Assembly (NCBI GenBank): GCA_947454705.1 | Contig: CANGKZ010000006.1 | Span: 62,001-126,000 of the forward strand | Origin: Verrucomicrobiota bacterium | GTDB lineage: Bacteria > Verrucomicrobiota > Verrucomicrobiia > Limisphaerales > UBA9464 | Direction: 5' to 3' | DNA: 64,000 bases | In this document: piece after piece, positions 1 to 9,300 of the stretch | How positions within the stretch are numbered: position 1 is the stretch's first letter | How the letters are laid out: every line of letters starts with the position of its first letter | Position numbers and translations under genes: made by a program | The notes under the pieces: generated by a model | The model's input: the letters and a program-made list of their open reading frames with translations, nothing else | Told to the model about the DNA's origin: nothing | The model's database searches: none

Positions 1-433
1 ACGAAGAGGAGGACGTGGAAGAGCCCGTGGAGGTAACGGGCGGATTTCCGAGAGTGCTGATTTTCACCGACGCGGGCTGGCCCTGGGCCTGGAAGCGAAC
101 TTCGGCGGTGAGCAGGGGAAGGTCGTTCTGGATCCAGTTTTCGCGGGTGATGGTCCACTGGTACTCGACCGAATTCTCCGTGACGGTGCCATTCTGCGAA
201 CCGGAGGCGGTGTTGGTGTAGATGATCGATTCGTTGAGCACGCGATCGGCGATTCGAGCGGCTACGCCGCGTCGTGCGGCGACGGTTCCGGCCCGGGCCG
301 CGATGTGCAGGGCCTCGACTGCCGAGGGAATCACGATCGCCAAAAACAGCAGCGCCGCCAGCGTCTCCGCCAGCGTGAACGCATCGCACTGCCGCGTGCG
401 GCGTGGATTACGGGGTGCTGGTGCGAACTTCAT
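1..433 (-). CDS. GspI-like pseudopilin, C-terminus cut by the window edge
   Basis: Minor pseudopilin of a type II secretion or type IV pilus-like machine, inserted in the inner membrane and processed by a prepilin peptidase. The ATG at 431-433 gives a short basic leader followed by AFTLAETLAALLFLAIV, the class III (prepilin) signal: Phe at +1, Glu at +5, then one hydrophobic helix. The residue before the cleavage site is Ala rather than the usual Gly. The open frame continues to the left edge, ending in a Thr/Ser-rich stretch, so 144 codons are visible and the C-terminus is missing. The gene overlaps the end of the GspH-like gene by 26 nt and is the last visible member of the operon. Assignment to the I class rests on order (E-F-G-H-I) and on the helix; it could be another minor pseudopilin. 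Confidence 0.72.
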   Translation of the reverse strand, partial: MKFAPAPRNPRRTRQCDAFTLAETLAALLFLAIVIPSAVEALHIAARAGTVAARRGVAARIADRVLNESIIYTNTASGSQNGTVTENSVEYQWTITRENWIQNDLPLLTAEVRFQAQGQPASVKISTLGNPPVTSTGSSTSSSS

Positions 434-986
434 AATGCCTCCGGTCGGAGCCTTCGACGATCCACAGGCTGCCACCGACTTCATCGACCAGCTGAATAGC
501 TTCCGGGCTGTCCTCATCCACCGACCCATCCGGCAGCATCCGGATGGCCGGCATATTGCGCTGGTTCTGCGGTTTCACGCCGGGAAGCTTCACCTTCTTG
601 GGGCTGTTCGGCGTTTGGCCGATGAGCTTGTTTACCGTGGTGAAGGACACCTGAATTCCAGGATCGGTACTGAACTCGATCGCGTTGGAATCGCCGTCCT
701 TGCCGGGCGTTTCGCGTTCCACGCCGTAGCGCCCGTTGGAGGTGTCGAGCCAGAGGATCATGGTCATGCCCTCGGAAATGGCCCGCGAGCGCGCGGCGTG
801 GGTGAGCGCGAGGATCCGGCGGGCCTCGGCTTCGAGAGCCCGGGCCCGGATGAATCCGCCGAGCTTCGGCGACACCATACTGACCGCGACGACCAGCAGC
901 GCCAGAACGAGAACCATCTCGATCAGGCTGAACCCGCGCCGGTCGGAGCGGCGGGGGTTACTTGGTTGACCAGTTCCCAAAATCAT
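408..986 (-). CDS. GspH-like minor pseudopilin
   Basis: A 192-residue pseudopilin. The leader ends in RRGFSLIEMVLVLALLVV: Gly at -1, Phe at +1 and Glu at +5, followed by a hydrophobic helix. After this comes an alpha-helical stretch rich in Ala/Arg (EAEARRILALTHAARSRAIS), typical of the GspH/FimT stem, and a beta-rich C-terminal domain. An upstream in-frame start would add a Ser/Pro/Arg-rich stretch lying wholly inside the preceding gene, so the ATG at 984-986 was chosen; it overlaps that gene by 29 nt. Inferred role: tip or initiation pseudopilin of the system whose ATPase and platform protein are encoded upstream. Confidence 0.75.
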   Translation of the reverse strand: MILGTGQPSNPRRSDRRGFSLIEMVLVLALLVVAVSMVSPKLGGFIRARALEAEARRILALTHAARSRAISEGMTMILWLDTSNGRYGVERETPGKDGDSNAIEFSTDPGIQVSFTTVNKLIGQTPNSPKKVKLPGVKPQNQRNMPAIRMLPDGSVDEDSPEAIQLVDEVGGSLWIVEGSDRRHYEVRTSTP

Positions 987-1428
987 CCTCGGTGCCGGCC
1001 TTGCCGTCGGGTCCGACGGACGACAGGTCATAGGAGTTGGCGTTGTGCCGGCCGGGCTGGGCGTAAACGTAGTCGAATCCCCAGGGATCCTGCGGGAGCT
1101 TGTCGAGGTACGGTCCGCGCCAGTTGCGCGCATCGCGCGGCTGCTGGATCAGGTCGCCGAGATTCTTGGGGTAAAACCCGTTGTCCACCTCGTAGGCGTC
1201 AAGCGAGGTCTTGATGGCGGCGATGTCGGCCTTGGCGGCGGCCTGGCGGGCCTGTTCGGAGCGGCCCATCATTTTTGGTACCACCAGCGCGGCGAGAATG
1301 CCGATGATGGTGATCACCAGGAGCATTTCAACGAGCGTGAAGGCGCGTCGAAGCAGGCGCTGGCGGCGGAGGGAGGCCACGGGGGAGGAAATCGGAAGGC
1401 GGGTGCGTTGGGCGGGGATGGAGCTCAT
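958..1428 (-). CDS. gspG: Type II secretion major pseudopilin GspG
   Basis: Major pseudopilin of 156 residues. The leader RRQRLLRRAFTLVEMLLV is followed by a hydrophobic helix containing IIGILAALVVPKMMGR, the hallmark of GspG. The C-terminal part has the family signature NWRGPYL...PQDPWG and the acidic loop GPDGKAGTEDD, which in the family binds calcium. The residue at -1 of the predicted peptidase site is Ala, not Gly. The ATG at 1426-1428 was chosen because a longer frame start lies inside gspF. It sits 13 nt after gspF. The T2SS-type calcium loop argues for a secretion rather than a twitching pilus machine, but no secretin (GspD) is in the window. Confidence 0.88.
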   Translation of the reverse strand: MSSIPAQRTRLPISSPVASLRRQRLLRRAFTLVEMLLVITIIGILAALVVPKMMGRSEQARQAAAKADIAAIKTSLDAYEVDNGFYPKNLGDLIQQPRDARNWRGPYLDKLPQDPWGFDYVYAQPGRHNANSYDLSSVGPDGKAGTEDDFGNWSTK

Positions 1429-1441
1429 GGGGCGCGGTGGG

Positions 1442-2713
1442 TCATTTGATATGGTCCTGCAATGAGAAGATGGGCAGCAGCATGCCGATGAAAATGAATC
1501 CGATGAAGCCTGCAATGAGGAACAACATCAGGGGTTCGGCCAGGGCGACGGCGGCCTTCAGGTTTCGGTCGAGTTCGCTCTCGGTGACGTTCGCAATGCG
1601 GATCAATTCGATGTCGAGTCGTCCGCTTTCCTCGGCCACGGAGATCATTTCCATCACCGATCCGCTGAAGAGCGTGCGGCACTCGGCGAGGCTTTGGCCG
1701 AGGCGTCCGCCCTGCTGAACTTGGTCGATGGATTTCGACACGGCATCGACGAGGATCTGATTTCCGATCGAACGGCGCGAAACGTTGAGCGCCTGCACCA
1801 GCGGGACGTCGGCCCCGATGAGCGTGCCGAGCATGCGGCAGAAGCGGGCCATGGCGAAGCGGGCGCTGAGCGGTCCGACGATCGGAGCCTTGAGCGTGAG
1901 CCCCTCCCACACGCGGCGTCCATCGGCCGAAATGAACCACGTGCGAAGCAAAAACCCGGCGAGAACAAATCCGCCGAACACCAGGAGTCCGTACGAACGG
2001 AGAATATCACTGGCCCCAATAATGATCTGGGTGATGAGGGGCAGGGAACCGTGGGCGGTGGCGAAGACCTTCTGGAACTTCGGAATGAAAAACACCAACA
2101 GCACGGTGAGTACGACGAGCGCGAGCACCAGCAGCACGCACGGATAGATCATGGCCGTGGAGACCTTGGATCGAAGGTCCTTTTCCCGGGTTTGGAAGTC
2201 CGCGATCTGCGCGAGCACGACGTCGAGGAATCCGCCGGCTTCACCGGCTTCCACCATGGCGACGTACACCTTCGGAAACGTTTCCGGCGACCGCGCCATG
2301 GCGTTGGCGAGCGACATGCCATCGACCACGAGCCCGTGGACTTCCTTCCACTTCGCGGCGGCCGCCGGGGTGGAGGCTTCCTTGTAAAGAATGACCAGCG
2401 CGCGGGACAGCGGAACGCCCGCGGCGAGGAGGCTGGAAAGAAGTCGGGTGAAATTCTCCAGATCGGCAGAAGTGACGCGGTCGGGCCTCAGCGAGAATCC
2501 AGCCGAGGCGGCTGCGGACTTGTCCTGCGACTGCGGTTTGCCTGAAGCGGAGGGCTTGCCCTTGGCTCCCTTGGCACCGCCTTCCACCACGCGAACGGGG
2601 CGGAGTCCGCGTTGCTCCAGTTGTTTCAGGGCATCGGGACGACTGCCGGCATCGAGGTTGCCCTCGGAAATGCGTCCGTCGGTCTGAAGCGCGCGGTATT
2701 GAAAGGTCGGCAT
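1442..2713 (-). CDS. gspF: Type II secretion inner-membrane platform protein GspF
   Basis: Polytopic platform protein of 423 residues, the usual length for GspF/PilC. It starts MPTFQYRALQTDGR, the typical N-terminal strand of the family, followed by a Lys/Ser-rich linker and two repeats of the T2SSF domain (roughly residues 75-200 and 275-400). Three hydrophobic segments are evident, around residues 190-215, 240-260 and 395-415. Both repeats contain the expected LL.AGVPL / LIGADVPLVQAL helix motif. Family role: it couples the GspE ATPase to pseudopilus assembly. It starts 8 nt after gspE, so the two are almost certainly co-translated. Confidence 0.9.
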   Translation of the reverse strand: MPTFQYRALQTDGRISEGNLDAGSRPDALKQLEQRGLRPVRVVEGGAKGAKGKPSASGKPQSQDKSAAASAGFSLRPDRVTSADLENFTRLLSSLLAAGVPLSRALVILYKEASTPAAAAKWKEVHGLVVDGMSLANAMARSPETFPKVYVAMVEAGEAGGFLDVVLAQIADFQTREKDLRSKVSTAMIYPCVLLVLALVVLTVLLVFFIPKFQKVFATAHGSLPLITQIIIGASDILRSYGLLVFGGFVLAGFLLRTWFISADGRRVWEGLTLKAPIVGPLSARFAMARFCRMLGTLIGADVPLVQALNVSRRSIGNQILVDAVSKSIDQVQQGGRLGQSLAECRTLFSGSVMEMISVAEESGRLDIELIRIANVTESELDRNLKAAVALAEPLMLFLIAGFIGFIFIGMLLPIFSLQDHIK

Positions 2714-2721
2714 GGCGGGGA

Positions 2722-4494
2722 TCAGCTCCGGGTCCGATCCTTCGCGGCTTCACGTTCGCCCGCGGCTTTTTCTTCGGATTCGGCGCCTTCCGGAGCAGTT
2801 TCGGGAGTGGCGCGTGCGGCTTCCTTGGCGGTGGTGACGCCGAGCACTTCTTCGACCGTCGTGATGCCCATGGCCACGAGACGCCAGCCGTCCTCGGCCA
2901 GCGTGCGCATGCCGGCACGGCGGGCTGCTGCCCGAATTTGGTCCGTGGAGGCGCTGTCGAGAATCAGGCTGCGGATTTCTTCATCCACGTCCATCCACTC
3001 GAACAAGGCGTGTCGGCCATGGAATCCGGTGTTTCGGCATTCGCGGCAGCCGACACCGCGATAGAGCGGGGTGGCGGCGGAGATGCCGAGGCGGGTCTTG
3101 AAGGATTGCGCGGTGGGCGAGGTGTCGAGCTCCTTGCAGTGCTTGCAGAGCACGCGGACGAGGCGTTGCGCGAGGACGGCTTCGAGGGAGGAGGCGACGA
3201 GGTACGGTTCGACGCCCATGTCCACAAGACGTGTGACCGAACCCGGGGCGTCGTTGGTGTGAAGGGTCGAGAAGACAAGATGGCCGGTCAGCGAGGCCTG
3301 CACGGCGATCTGCGCCGTTTCGCGGTCGCGGATTTCGCCGATGAGCACGACGTCGGGATCGTGACGGAGGATCGATCGAAGTCCCCGCGCGAAGGTGAGA
3401 CCGGCCTTTTCCGAGACCTGGATCTGGTTGACGCCCTTGAGCTGATATTCGACGGGGTCCTCGATGGTGATGATCTTACGGACGGCGTCGTTGATCTCGT
3501 TGAGCGCGGTGTAAAGCGTGGAGGTTTTGCCCGAGCCGGTGGGACCGGTGACGAGGACAATGCCGTGGGGCAGGGCCAGCACGCGTCGGAAACAGTCCAG
3601 TTCGCGCTTGGCGAGCCCGATGTCGTTCAACCCGCGCAGCGTGGAGTTCTGCCGCAGAAGACGCATGACCACGGCCTCGCCATGGAGCATCGGGATGATC
3701 GAGACACGGATGTCCACCTCGTTCTCATCGATGCGGACCTTGATGCGTCCGTCCTGGGGAAGGCGCTTTTCCGCGATGTTGAGGTGGCTGAGAATCTTGA
3801 CGCGCGAAACGATGGCCGGCTGGAACTGCTTGAGCTGCGGGGGAACGGGGATTTCCTGCAGTTCGCCGTCGATGCGGTAGCGGATCCGGAATTCGTCCTC
3901 GAACGGTTCGAGGTGGATGTCGGAGGCGCGAAGCTCGATGGCGTCCTTCAACACCTGGTTGACGAAGCGGATGATCGACGCCTCGTCTTCGGCTCCTGCA
4001 TCAAGATTGGTATCCTCGGCGTTTTCATCGACGACCTGGATGGCCTTTTCCTCGTCGAGCGTGCCGATGGTGTCGGCGCCGACGCCGAGGTTTTTCTTCA
4101 TCTCCCGCTGGATCGCCTCGCGGGGGGCGAGGACCGGCTGGAGCTTCAGCCCGGTGAGGGCGCGGAGTGCATCCAGACCGCGGGTGGCGAATAGTCGGCA
4201 GGTGGCGATTTCTACCACGCCGTTTTCGCGGCGGAGGGGGAGCAGTTCTTCCTTGAGGAGGATGCGCGCCGGGAAAAGCGCGAGGACGCCGCGGTCGGTG
4301 ACCACTTCGTCGAGCGGATGAAACGGAACGTCGTATTCCTGCGCGAGCCACCGGAGGACATCGCCCTCCGTGGCTGCGGCGTTGCTCCCCGCCGAAGTCC
4401 GAAAGCGCCGAAACGAGGCAGCGTCGGCGGTTGAAAGCTGACGGTCGGCGACCATCTGTTCCAACAGCGAATCCGGGGTGACGGCTTCAGACAT
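2722..4494 (-). CDS. gspE: Type II secretion assembly ATPase GspE
   Basis: Cytoplasmic hexameric ATPase of 590 residues. An N-terminal T2SSE_N domain (about residues 15-135) is followed by the catalytic RecA-like domain. The Walker A motif is GPTGSGKTS near residue 317; an Asp box and Walker B follow (DPDVVLIGEIRD) with the His box after them (STLHTNDAPG). Near the C-terminus two Cys pairs (CKHC and CREC) form the zinc-binding tetracysteine element of GspE/PilB. The ATG at 4492-4494 gives MSEAVTPDS; an upstream TTG two codons earlier is less likely. First gene of the gspE-F-G-H-I operon. The tetracysteine is shared with PilB, so the pilus alternative cannot be excluded from this gene alone. 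Confidence 0.92.
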   Translation of the reverse strand: MSEAVTPDSLLEQMVADRQLSTADAASFRRFRTSAGSNAAATEGDVLRWLAQEYDVPFHPLDEVVTDRGVLALFPARILLKEELLPLRRENGVVEIATCRLFATRGLDALRALTGLKLQPVLAPREAIQREMKKNLGVGADTIGTLDEEKAIQVVDENAEDTNLDAGAEDEASIIRFVNQVLKDAIELRASDIHLEPFEDEFRIRYRIDGELQEIPVPPQLKQFQPAIVSRVKILSHLNIAEKRLPQDGRIKVRIDENEVDIRVSIIPMLHGEAVVMRLLRQNSTLRGLNDIGLAKRELDCFRRVLALPHGIVLVTGPTGSGKTSTLYTALNEINDAVRKIITIEDPVEYQLKGVNQIQVSEKAGLTFARGLRSILRHDPDVVLIGEIRDRETAQIAVQASLTGHLVFSTLHTNDAPGSVTRLVDMGVEPYLVASSLEAVLAQRLVRVLCKHCKELDTSPTAQSFKTRLGISAATPLYRGVGCRECRNTGFHGRHALFEWMDVDEEIRSLILDSASTDQIRAAARRAGMRTLAEDGWRLVAMGITTVEEVLGVTTAKEAARATPETAPEGAESEEKAAGEREAAKDRTRS

Positions 4495-4572
4495 GAGCAA
4501 AAGGGGGCGCGAGAAAGTGTTGGGGCGGAATCCTGGGATCCCGCCCGATTGCAGACGATGGAACCGTCCGGC

Positions 4573-5178
4573 TTACTTGAGCAGCCCGAGCAGCACGGCG
4601 GAGGCCTCCTGCTTCACGGAGAGGAGGGCGCGGAGATCATCCTGGGCCTTGGTGAGCTCGGCTTCCTTCTTCTTGAGCGAGTCGCGGTAGGCGGCGAGCT
4701 TGGCCTTGATTTCGTCGGACGAGGCCCCGCCGTCGAGCGCGGCCTGGAGGGCTTCGGCATCCGGGTTGGGCTGCTGGCCGAATGGGCCGCCGCCGCGATT
4801 TCCCTGACCCTGGTTTCCACCGGGGCCGCCGGCAGTGCCGCCCGGTCCGCGACCGCCAAAGCCGCCGAATCCGCGCATCATGGACGCACGGCGAAGTTCA
4901 TCAATTTTGGTAATGCGGCCTTCGATCACGCCCCATTCGGCGTCGTCCTTCACGCCGAGCTGTTCGCGATAGCGCTCCATCATGCGCTGGCGCATCTGGG
5001 CCGGATCGAAGCCGCCACGGCGTCCACCGCCAGGTCCGCCCTGACCGCCGCCGTTGCCGCCCTGGCCACCGGCCGGGGGCGTTGCAGGAGCGGTGTCCTG
5101 AGCGAAAGCCGTGATGGCCGCCGGGGAAAGAAGCACCGCGGCACCTGCCACGAGCGACAGAAGGGAAGAGCGATTCAT
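4573..5178 (-). CDS. Glycine-rich exported protein of unknown function
   Basis: A 201-residue protein that I do not recognise. The ATG at 5176-5178 gives MNRSSLLSLVAGAAVLL, a clear signal peptide with likely cleavage after AFAQ. The mature part has two low-complexity Gly/Gln-rich blocks (about residues 35-55 and 105-135) separated by a helical segment with Met/Arg (RQRMMERYREQLGV). It ends in a charged helix (DSLKKKEAELTKAQDDLRALL) likely to form a coiled coil. It lies just upstream of gspE on the same strand, 78 nt away, and could be a substrate or accessory of that system, but nothing in the sequence proves it. Confidence 0.7.
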   Translation of the reverse strand: MNRSSLLSLVAGAAVLLSPAAITAFAQDTAPATPPAGGQGGNGGGQGGPGGGRRGGFDPAQMRQRMMERYREQLGVKDDAEWGVIEGRITKIDELRRASMMRGFGGFGGRGPGGTAGGPGGNQGQGNRGGGPFGQQPNPDAEALQAALDGGASSDEIKAKLAAYRDSLKKKEAELTKAQDDLRALLSVKQEASAVLLGLLK

Positions 5179-5403
5179 GAGGGGTAGGTGGATGTTGTTA
5201 CTGGGGTGAATGTTGTTCAGAGCCATAGACACAACGACGCGGGGTCTGGTTACGTCGAATGCCGTGGAACTTGGGAACTCTCAGGGGCGGGCCAGTCTGC
5301 AGTCCAAGAGAAAACAAGATTTTGCGGGAAATCGCACGCGTGGTAGTCTTGCCAGCCATTCCCGCCACGGCGGCGTGGCGCGAACCGATCTCTCACTTTC
5401 CTG

Positions 5404-6210
5404 ATGACAATCACCCCGGCTTCCACGACCCCGATCTCGCTGAGCGACAAGCAGAGCGAGCCCGACCATCGAAACCTCAAAATTGATAAGGTCGGCGTCC
5501 GTGGTCTCCGTTTTCCAGTCCAAGTGCGGGACAAGGATCGTGACACCCTCCAGAACACGGTGGCGACGGTGGGCCTGTTCGTGGATCTTCCCCGCGAGTT
5601 CAAGGGCACCCACATGAGCCGCTTCGTGGAGGTGTTGAATGCGCATGGATCGGTGATCCACGTGGAGAACATCCCCGATATTCTGAAGGCCATGCAGGCG
5701 CGTCTTCATGCGCAGGATGCGCACCTGGAGATGGAGTTCCCTTTTTTCCTGGTGAAGAAGGCGCCGGTCACCGGCCGGGAGGGCGTGATGGACTACACAG
5801 TCCGTTTCGATGCCACGATGAGCGGCGATGCTTTGGATTTCCTGCTCACGGTGAAGGTCAACGTCACCACGCTTTGCCCTTGTTCCAAGGCGATTGCCCG
5901 CTACGGGGCCCACAATCAGCGGGGAGAAGTGACGGTGGTGGTGCGTTCGGCCACGATTGTCTGGATCGAGGACCTGATCGCCCTGATCGAGGCCTCCGGA
6001 AGCAGCGAGATGTATTCCCTGTTGAAGCGTGAGGATGAGAAGGCCGTGACCGAGCGGGCGTACGAGAATCCGGTGTTTGTGGAGGATCTGGTCCGAAATG
6101 TGGCCCTGAGGCTGAATCAGCGTCCGGAGATCACCTGGTACCGCGTCGAGGCGGAGAACCAGGAGAGCATTCACAATCACAACGCCTACGCCTGTATCGA
6201 AAAAGAGTAG
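5404..6210 (+). CDS. folE2: GTP cyclohydrolase FolE2 (type IB)
   Basis: Converts GTP to dihydroneopterin triphosphate, the first step of folate and pterin synthesis. The protein has 268 residues, normal for the family. The metal-site Cys lies in the conserved TTLCPCSKAI segment, and the C-terminal SIHNHNAYA motif is characteristic of FolE2. A Glu-rich helix (EMEFPFFL) matches the family T-fold. FolE2 is the metal-flexible replacement for zinc-dependent FolE1 and in other bacteria is often controlled by zinc; no zinc operator is evident here. It stands alone, divergent from the glycine-rich gene, with a 225-nt shared upstream region and no Shine-Dalgarno sequence before the ATG. Confidence 0.95.
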   Translation: MTITPASTTPISLSDKQSEPDHRNLKIDKVGVRGLRFPVQVRDKDRDTLQNTVATVGLFVDLPREFKGTHMSRFVEVLNAHGSVIHVENIPDILKAMQARLHAQDAHLEMEFPFFLVKKAPVTGREGVMDYTVRFDATMSGDALDFLLTVKVNVTTLCPCSKAIARYGAHNQRGEVTVVVRSATIVWIEDLIALIEASGSSEMYSLLKREDEKAVTERAYENPVFVEDLVRNVALRLNQRPEITWYRVEAENQESIHNHNAYACIEKE

Positions 6211-6337
6211 TCTGCGGTCCGAATGCGGGAGGTGCCTGCCACGTCCCCTCTGGGCAACAGGGGCATTGCATTGAACGTGATTCCCTGTCTTATCCTCAAT
6301 GCCCGGGGGCTCACCCCGTCCTTGTCTGCTTTGCCGT

Positions 6338-9300
6338 ATGTCTGAAATCCGACCTCTCACCCGCCGTTCCCGCAAGACCAAGCTCAAATTCCTGGGCATC
6401 GTTGGCTGCGCCCTGATTGTTGCCTACTTCGTCCTGACCAGCGGGATGTTCCTGAAGGCGGTGGTCCTGCCGATCGCGGCCGGGAAGTTGAACGCGGATT
6501 TGTCGGTCTCAGATATTTCGCTTAGTCCCTTTTCCAAGGTGGAGCTGCGTCAGCTGGTGTTGAAGCCCCGCGGGGCCGAGCCGCTGGTATCGATCGGTCA
6601 CGCCCGGATTCGCTACGGCCTGTTCGCCATTCTTTCCGGTGAAATCCGGCTCGACGAGGTGCTGGTGGAGGGACCGGAGTTCGATCTGGTGACCCATCCC
6701 GACGGGACGAGCAACTTGTCCCGATGGTTGGCGAGTCTTCCCAAGTCGCCCGACAAACCCGAGGGCGTGGTGACGCCGGTTCCCCGGCTGCGGATTTCAA
6801 ATGTGCAGGTCACTGGGGGACGCGTGCGGGTCACCCGCAATGCGGTCAAAGGCGACGCAGCTGCGATGGAGATTTCGGGACTCCAGGTTGCCTTGAGCCG
6901 CCTTGAGAATGGAGCAGCCGGAAAGCTGGTCATTTCGGCCGACGGAAGTGAATCGCGCGGCGCGACCAACCAACTTCGTTTCAAGGCGTCCGGGTCGCTG
7001 GATCTCGCGCTGGATCCCTCCTTGATGCCGGCCGCCGCGCTGGGCTCCATCGCTGCGTCGGTATCGACCGCCACCGGAAGTTTTGCGGAGCTCGCCGATG
7101 CCGCTCTCGCCCTCGATGTGGACGTCAAATCCCCGGAGATCCGCCAAGTGCGTCTCTCGGTCCGTCGCAAGAATGACGAACTCGCCCGGTTGATGCTGTC
7201 CGGTCCCTACGACGCGTCCCGTCAGGAAGCGCGCATCGGGTACGAACTCTCCGGGGTGGATCGCAAGGTCCTCGGTCTGGTAGGGGCCATCGCAGGAATC
7301 GATTTTGGTGCGAGCAATCTTGGGGCGACGGGCCGCGTGGATGTGTCCCCGGGCGCATCCAAGATCACGATTTCGACCAAGGTTGCGGCTCGTTCCGTAT
7401 CCCTTCGCATGCCGGCGGTCAAAGGATCGGGGCTTCCCGACCGGGTGACGCCAACCATCGAGGCGGACATCGATTTCCAATCCACGGTCAATCTGGCCGA
7501 CTCCACCGCGCTGGTGGACCGGGCCAATCTTTCGGTGCGTCAAAATGGCGTCCGGGTGATCGAAGGCGCGATGGATCGTCCCATGAATCTTTCCTGGGGC
7601 GGGGGACGGCAGGGGTTCCGCGAAGCGACCTACACCGTGTCCGTCGGTGGACTGGAGTTGGACCCGTGGAAATCCTTCCAGGGGCCGAATTCCCTTTCCG
7701 GCGCCGTGGAGGCCAACCTCTCGTTGACCGCGAAGAACGACGGCCAGCAGCTGGCTCTGCTGGGAACGCTTGGCATGAACCGGGCGAAGATTTCGGGCAA
7801 CGCCCCGGGGCTCGACCGCCTGTCGGTTCAGGGGAAAATCTCAGGAGCCCTGGATCGGTTCCGCGTGGCGGACATCGACTCCCTGGTGTTCGACGTTCGA
7901 CGCGATGGTGATCCCCTGGTGCGGCTCTCCGCCTCGGGACGATTTGATTCCGAGACCGAGCACATTGCGGCCCAGTTGAACACGGAGCTGGAACTGCCGC
8001 TGCTTCTCGCGATCGCACCGGTTCAAGGCACGCAGTTGAAGTCCGGCACCCTGAAGGCGACCGCGCAATACCGGGTGCAGCCGGATTCAAAGCTCCTGAC
8101 CGCCGAGATCGGAGTGCTCGGCGTGACTGGGAATCTCAATGCGGTTTCGTTGACCGATTATCAGGCCCGCTGGGATGGAACGATTGAGCTCGGCACCGAC
8201 GTCATTCGAATCAAGCGTTCCGCCGTCACCCTCCAATCTGGTTTCAAGCCCGGTGGAAGCGTGGAAATGGATGGCGAAATTGAGGCGCGTCTCCCGTGGG
8301 CGCACGCCGGCGAATTCAGCCTTCAGCGCGGCAAATTCAGCGCCCGCCTTTCCAATCTGAATGAGGCGGGCCTCGGACCTTGGATGGCGGCTTCGATCGC
8401 CCCCAACCGGCTCCTCTCGATCCTGGTGGAGGGTGCTGCCACGGCGCAATTCGACGTGGCCACGGAATCCAAGATCCAGTCCTCCGTGAAGGTTTCGAAT
8501 CTGCGGGTGAGCGATCCGCAGTCGCCCGATGGACGCAAGCCGATCCAGCTCGGACTGGCCGCAGAGGCGACCGCCAAGGGCACGACATTCGACATCCAGC
8601 GCGTGTTGCTGCAGCTCGGCCCCACCAGCAATGCGATCAATGAGCTGCTCATTGCAGGCCGGCTGGATCTGGGCGGCACCAACGCAGCCGCGCGAAGCGG
8701 CACGATTTCGGTCACCAGTGAAGGACTGGATCTGACCCCGCTCGCCTCCGTGTTCGGAGCCGCGACCGGAACCAATGCCCCCGCGGCTGCGGCAAAACCC
8801 AAACCCGCCGCCAATTCCGATACGGCTCCCGAGGTGGAGCCCGCGCCGGTAACGCTGCCCTTTGGGAAGTTCGATGCCGACGTAAAGATCGGTCGCATTT
8901 TCCTCCGAGATCTCGCCGTCACCAATCTGAACGCCCACGTTGCAATCAAGGATGGCAAGGTGACCGCCGATCCCTTCGCCCTGTCGGTCAATGGAGCCCC
9001 GATTTCCGCCAAGGCGGCGCTCAATCTCGGCGTGCCCGGATTCACCTACGATGTGGCCTTCGACGCGACCAAGATCCCTGTGAAGCCGGTCGCCTCCAGC
9101 GTGCTCTCCGGCGAGTTGGTAAACCTGCACGGCGAAGTTTCCGCCGGAATGAAGCTGAGCGGCGCTGGCATCACCGGTGCCGGACTTCGTAAAAATTTGG
9201 CGGGAACCGTTTCCTTCGACGCCAAGGGCCTCGATTACCAGATCACCGCGCTGCAAACCCCGCTGCTCCGCACGCTGACCACCGTGTTGGCCACGGTGCT

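Noticed and set aside
2938-4194. A 418-codon plus-strand frame
   Set aside because: It lies antisense to gspE, which has clear Walker, His-box and Cys motifs. High GC produces such shadow frames.
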